16,407 bases of DNA. Origin: Desulfocapsa sp. GTDB lineage: Bacteria > Desulfobacterota > Desulfobulbia > Desulfobulbales > Desulfocapsaceae. Below the pieces are notes generated by a model. It did no database searches and was not told the origin of the DNA. It worked only from the letters and a program-made list of their open reading frames with translations. A program made the translations under genes and the position numbers. Position 1 is the first letter of the stretch. Each line of letters starts with the position of its first letter. Location: the NCBI GenBank assembly GCA_029935135.1, contig JAOZKX010000007.1:1-16407 (forward strand), in the 5' to 3' direction. Below, one piece after another: positions 14,911-16,407 of this stretch.

Positions 14911-15910
14911 ATGCTGCGTTTCTAAAGTGCATTGGTGATTGTCCGGTCCACCGTTTGAAGGATCTTGAAAAGGTGGAGAGTTCAGCAAAACCAAGTAAGA
15001 ACGCAAGTTCCGTGAGATCCGTATTCTTATCCCGAACATACTCCTGAGCAATCTGCATTCGTGTGTTGTTTAATATTTTTAAGAAAGTTGTATCTTCATC
15101 CTGAAGTAGACGCTGCAGTTTTCGCGGACTGTAACCCAGCTCGGTCGCTACATTTTCCACTGTTACATTTCCAGAGGGTAACTGTTCAGTAATAAGTTTC
15201 CTGATGTGTACAATGAGTGAGTCCTGTTGCAGGGATTCTAGATATTTTTCCATTATCTGGTCGTTAAAGTCTGCCAGCTCTTCATTGTGGCCTGGCAGGA
15301 TGACATCTACTTTATCTAAAGAGATTGCAAATGAGGGCTTAACGCTATCAAAATATACGGGACCTTGAAAAAATTCGTAATATTTGCCACTGCATGCTGG
15401 TTTTGAATGGCAAAAATTGACAGATACTGGCTCCAGAGTATGTTGAAAATTAATCCGTAATACGCTGAATATCCAGGAGAGGGCAGCATCTTCCCGTGAG
15501 AATGAATAGTTCCCCTCATCACGATACCTGAGATTAAAAACAAGAGTCCCATTCTCTTTATCTTCAACAATTTCCCCAAAATCGGCATCCGAGATAACCC
15601 GGTGATAACGGAGGAGTCGTTCAAGGGTAACTCTCAGGCTTTTACTGACAAGCATTGCATATCCAAGTGTACCAAAATGGGAAGGGTGCCAACAAGTCGC
15701 TGCGGTGAGTCCATAGCATGGGTCATGTATCCGACGATCCATTTCGTCCCAAAGTTCTGCAATTTTGGTTAAAGGATATCGTGTGCCCGGTTGCTGCATC
15801 AGTGCCGGATTCAAATTGACAGCCCTGAATACATCTGCCGCATTAATATTATATTTTTCAATAATATTCCATAAGACCAGTTGCACACTGGCAAGTTTTG
15901 TTAAATACAT
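14909..15910 (-). CDS. AraC-family transcriptional regulator (ArgR/OruR-like)
   Basis: A 333-aa regulator. The N-terminal about 200 residues match the arabinose-binding-like sensor domain of the OruR/ArgR branch, including RYPLTKIAELWDEMD (44-58), the HPSHFGTLGYAMLVSKSLRVTLE stretch (75-97) and RYHRVISD (101-108). The C-terminal AraC double helix-turn-helix covers about 233-330: VTVENVATELGYSPRKLQRLL for the first helix-turn-helix and DLTELAFLLGFAELSTFSRSFKRWTG for the second, ending SPMHFR. A GAGAGGAAAGAG ribosome site precedes the ATG. It diverges from an unrecognised 100-aa gene, and a 21-bp-spaced direct repeat lies between them, so it may control that gene and itself. The inducer is unknown. 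Confidence 0.92.
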   Translation of the reverse strand: MYLTKLASVQLVLWNIIEKYNINAADVFRAVNLNPALMQQPGTRYPLTKIAELWDEMDRRIHDPCYGLTAATCWHPSHFGTLGYAMLVSKSLRVTLERLLRYHRVISDADFGEIVEDKENGTLVFNLRYRDEGNYSFSREDAALSWIFSVLRINFQHTLEPVSVNFCHSKPACSGKYYEFFQGPVYFDSVKPSFAISLDKVDVILPGHNEELADFNDQIMEKYLESLQQDSLIVHIRKLITEQLPSGNVTVENVATELGYSPRKLQRLLQDEDTTFLKILNNTRMQIAQEYVRDKNTDLTELAFLLGFAELSTFSRSFKRWTGQSPMHFRNAA

Positions 15911-15992
15911 CTCTTTCCTCTCTTGTATTTCTTCCAGGAAGTTCTGGGTATATCGATTCGAGATAAATAATAGATACCATTTTCTATGAATT

Positions 15993-16028
15993 GACGCAAA
16001 CTGCCAAAATAAAGTCGCGAACTGCCAA
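15993..16028. promoter_or_regulatory. Candidate AraC-type operator: 15-bp direct repeat, 21-bp period
   Basis: GACGCAAACTGCCAA at 15993-16007 and GTCGCGAACTGCCAA at 16014-16028 agree at 13 of 15 positions. The 21-bp offset is two helical turns, so both half-sites face the same side of DNA, as expected for an AraC-family regulator. It lies between the divergent AraC gene and the 100-aa ORF. It is centred near -72 relative to the predicted start for the ORF. Confidence 0.6.
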
Positions 16029-16047
16029 GCAACGACAGGCAGAAAAG

Positions 16048-16076
16048 TTTATCCTTTTTCCAGGTATCAATATAAA
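16048..16076 (+). promoter_or_regulatory. Candidate activator-dependent promoter for the 100-aa ORF
   Basis: TATAAA at 16071-16076 with a poor -35 (TTTATC) 17 nt upstream, just downstream of the direct repeats. A good -10 with a weak -35 fits a promoter needing an activator. The predicted leader is very short, about 16 nt, but still includes AAAAGGA. Confidence 0.35.
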
Positions 16077-16098
16077 TCTCTACAAAAGGATATGAACA

Positions 16099-16401
16099 AT
16101 GAATATGAACCTGTTGCAGACAAATAGTTATGCAAATCAAATTTCTGCTGAACTCCCAGCTTTAGACCTTGTCGGTGAACTGTTGACGATGACACTTTCC
16201 AGGTTTGATATGGAGGTGATTATAGAATCCCCGGGTTTTATATATGATCAGGAAAGTGGAATTGAAACATTTGGTCTTCTAGAAACGAAAATTGATTATG
16301 AAAAGGTTTTTGAAGACAACGATATGTTAGAAATAGTCCTTTCTGGGAGTGTAAAGAATCAATTCGGGGTGCAGGAGGCCTTAGCCTGTTTTTTTCTATG
16401 A
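16099..16401 (+). CDS. Hypothetical protein, 100 aa, divergent from the AraC regulator
   Basis: I do not recognise this protein. It is 100 aa and acidic, with no signal peptide, no clear membrane segment and no cysteine pair; the only cysteine is near the C-terminus. The middle (about 35-60) could be a beta hairpin: MEVIIESPGFIYD followed by IETFGLLETKIDYEKVF. AAAAGGA lies 8 nt before the ATG at 16099, a good ribosome site, which is the main support that the frame is used. The stop codon is 6 nt from the end of the window, so downstream partners cannot be seen. Its promoter region carries the direct repeats assigned to the divergent AraC-family regulator, so regulated expression is likely. 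The protein may be lineage-specific. Confidence 0.55.
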   Translation: MNMNLLQTNSYANQISAELPALDLVGELLTMTLSRFDMEVIIESPGFIYDQESGIETFGLLETKIDYEKVFEDNDMLEIVLSGSVKNQFGVQEALACFFL

Positions 16402-16407
16402 TTTTGG

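Overview
The window reads as a chromosomal segment of an anaerobic, sulfate-reducer-like bacterium, most likely Desulfobulbales (former Deltaproteobacteria). This is inferred from gene content and not from a marker phylogeny: a homocysteine-type DUF39 sulfurtransferase, a CdhE/RnfB-type 4Fe-4S domain joined to DUF3786, a small Cys-rich protein beside a fumarylacetoacetase-family enzyme, a LarE-like PP-loop enzyme and a YqhD/BdhA-type alcohol dehydrogenase. The DNA is moderately AT-rich. I see no transposase, integrase, phage gene, CRISPR array, tRNA or rRNA; the segment looks like ordinary core genome.

Left part (1-5400): sbcB (exonuclease I, plus strand) converges on a minus-strand pair, a fumarylacetoacetase-family protein followed 4 nt later by an 87-aa Cys/His protein. 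The Fe-S/DUF3786 gene diverges from that pair and converges on a minus-strand pair made of a STAS-linker-PilZ regulator and a SAM-dependent methyltransferase.

Middle (5500-9900): a five-gene minus-strand run tsaD, DUF2062, DUF2062, rsmA/ksgA, alcohol dehydrogenase, driven by a consensus promoter (TTGACA, 17 nt, TATAGT) in front of tsaD. It joins a tRNA modification enzyme (t6A) and an rRNA modification enzyme (m6,2A) with two tandem paralogous membrane proteins.

Right part (9900-16407): moaA diverges from tsaD and converges on pheA (chorismate mutase/prephenate dehydratase). pheA has its own consensus promoter (TTGACA, 17 nt, TACATT) and diverges from a DUF39 gene that is followed at once by a larE-like gene. 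The larE-like frame has no standard start codon before its PP-loop motif, which suggests unusual initiation or a one-base indel in an A-run. Next come an HU gene, a very strong bidirectional terminator, and a convergent AraC-family regulator. The AraC gene diverges from an unrecognised 100-aa ORF, and the space between them holds a 15-bp direct repeat with a 21-bp period, a good operator candidate.

The best candidates for something undescribed are the DUF39-larE sulfur pair, the AraC/orphan-ORF regulatory unit, the STAS-PilZ fusion with its methyltransferase, and the DUF2062 pair between tsaD and rsmA.
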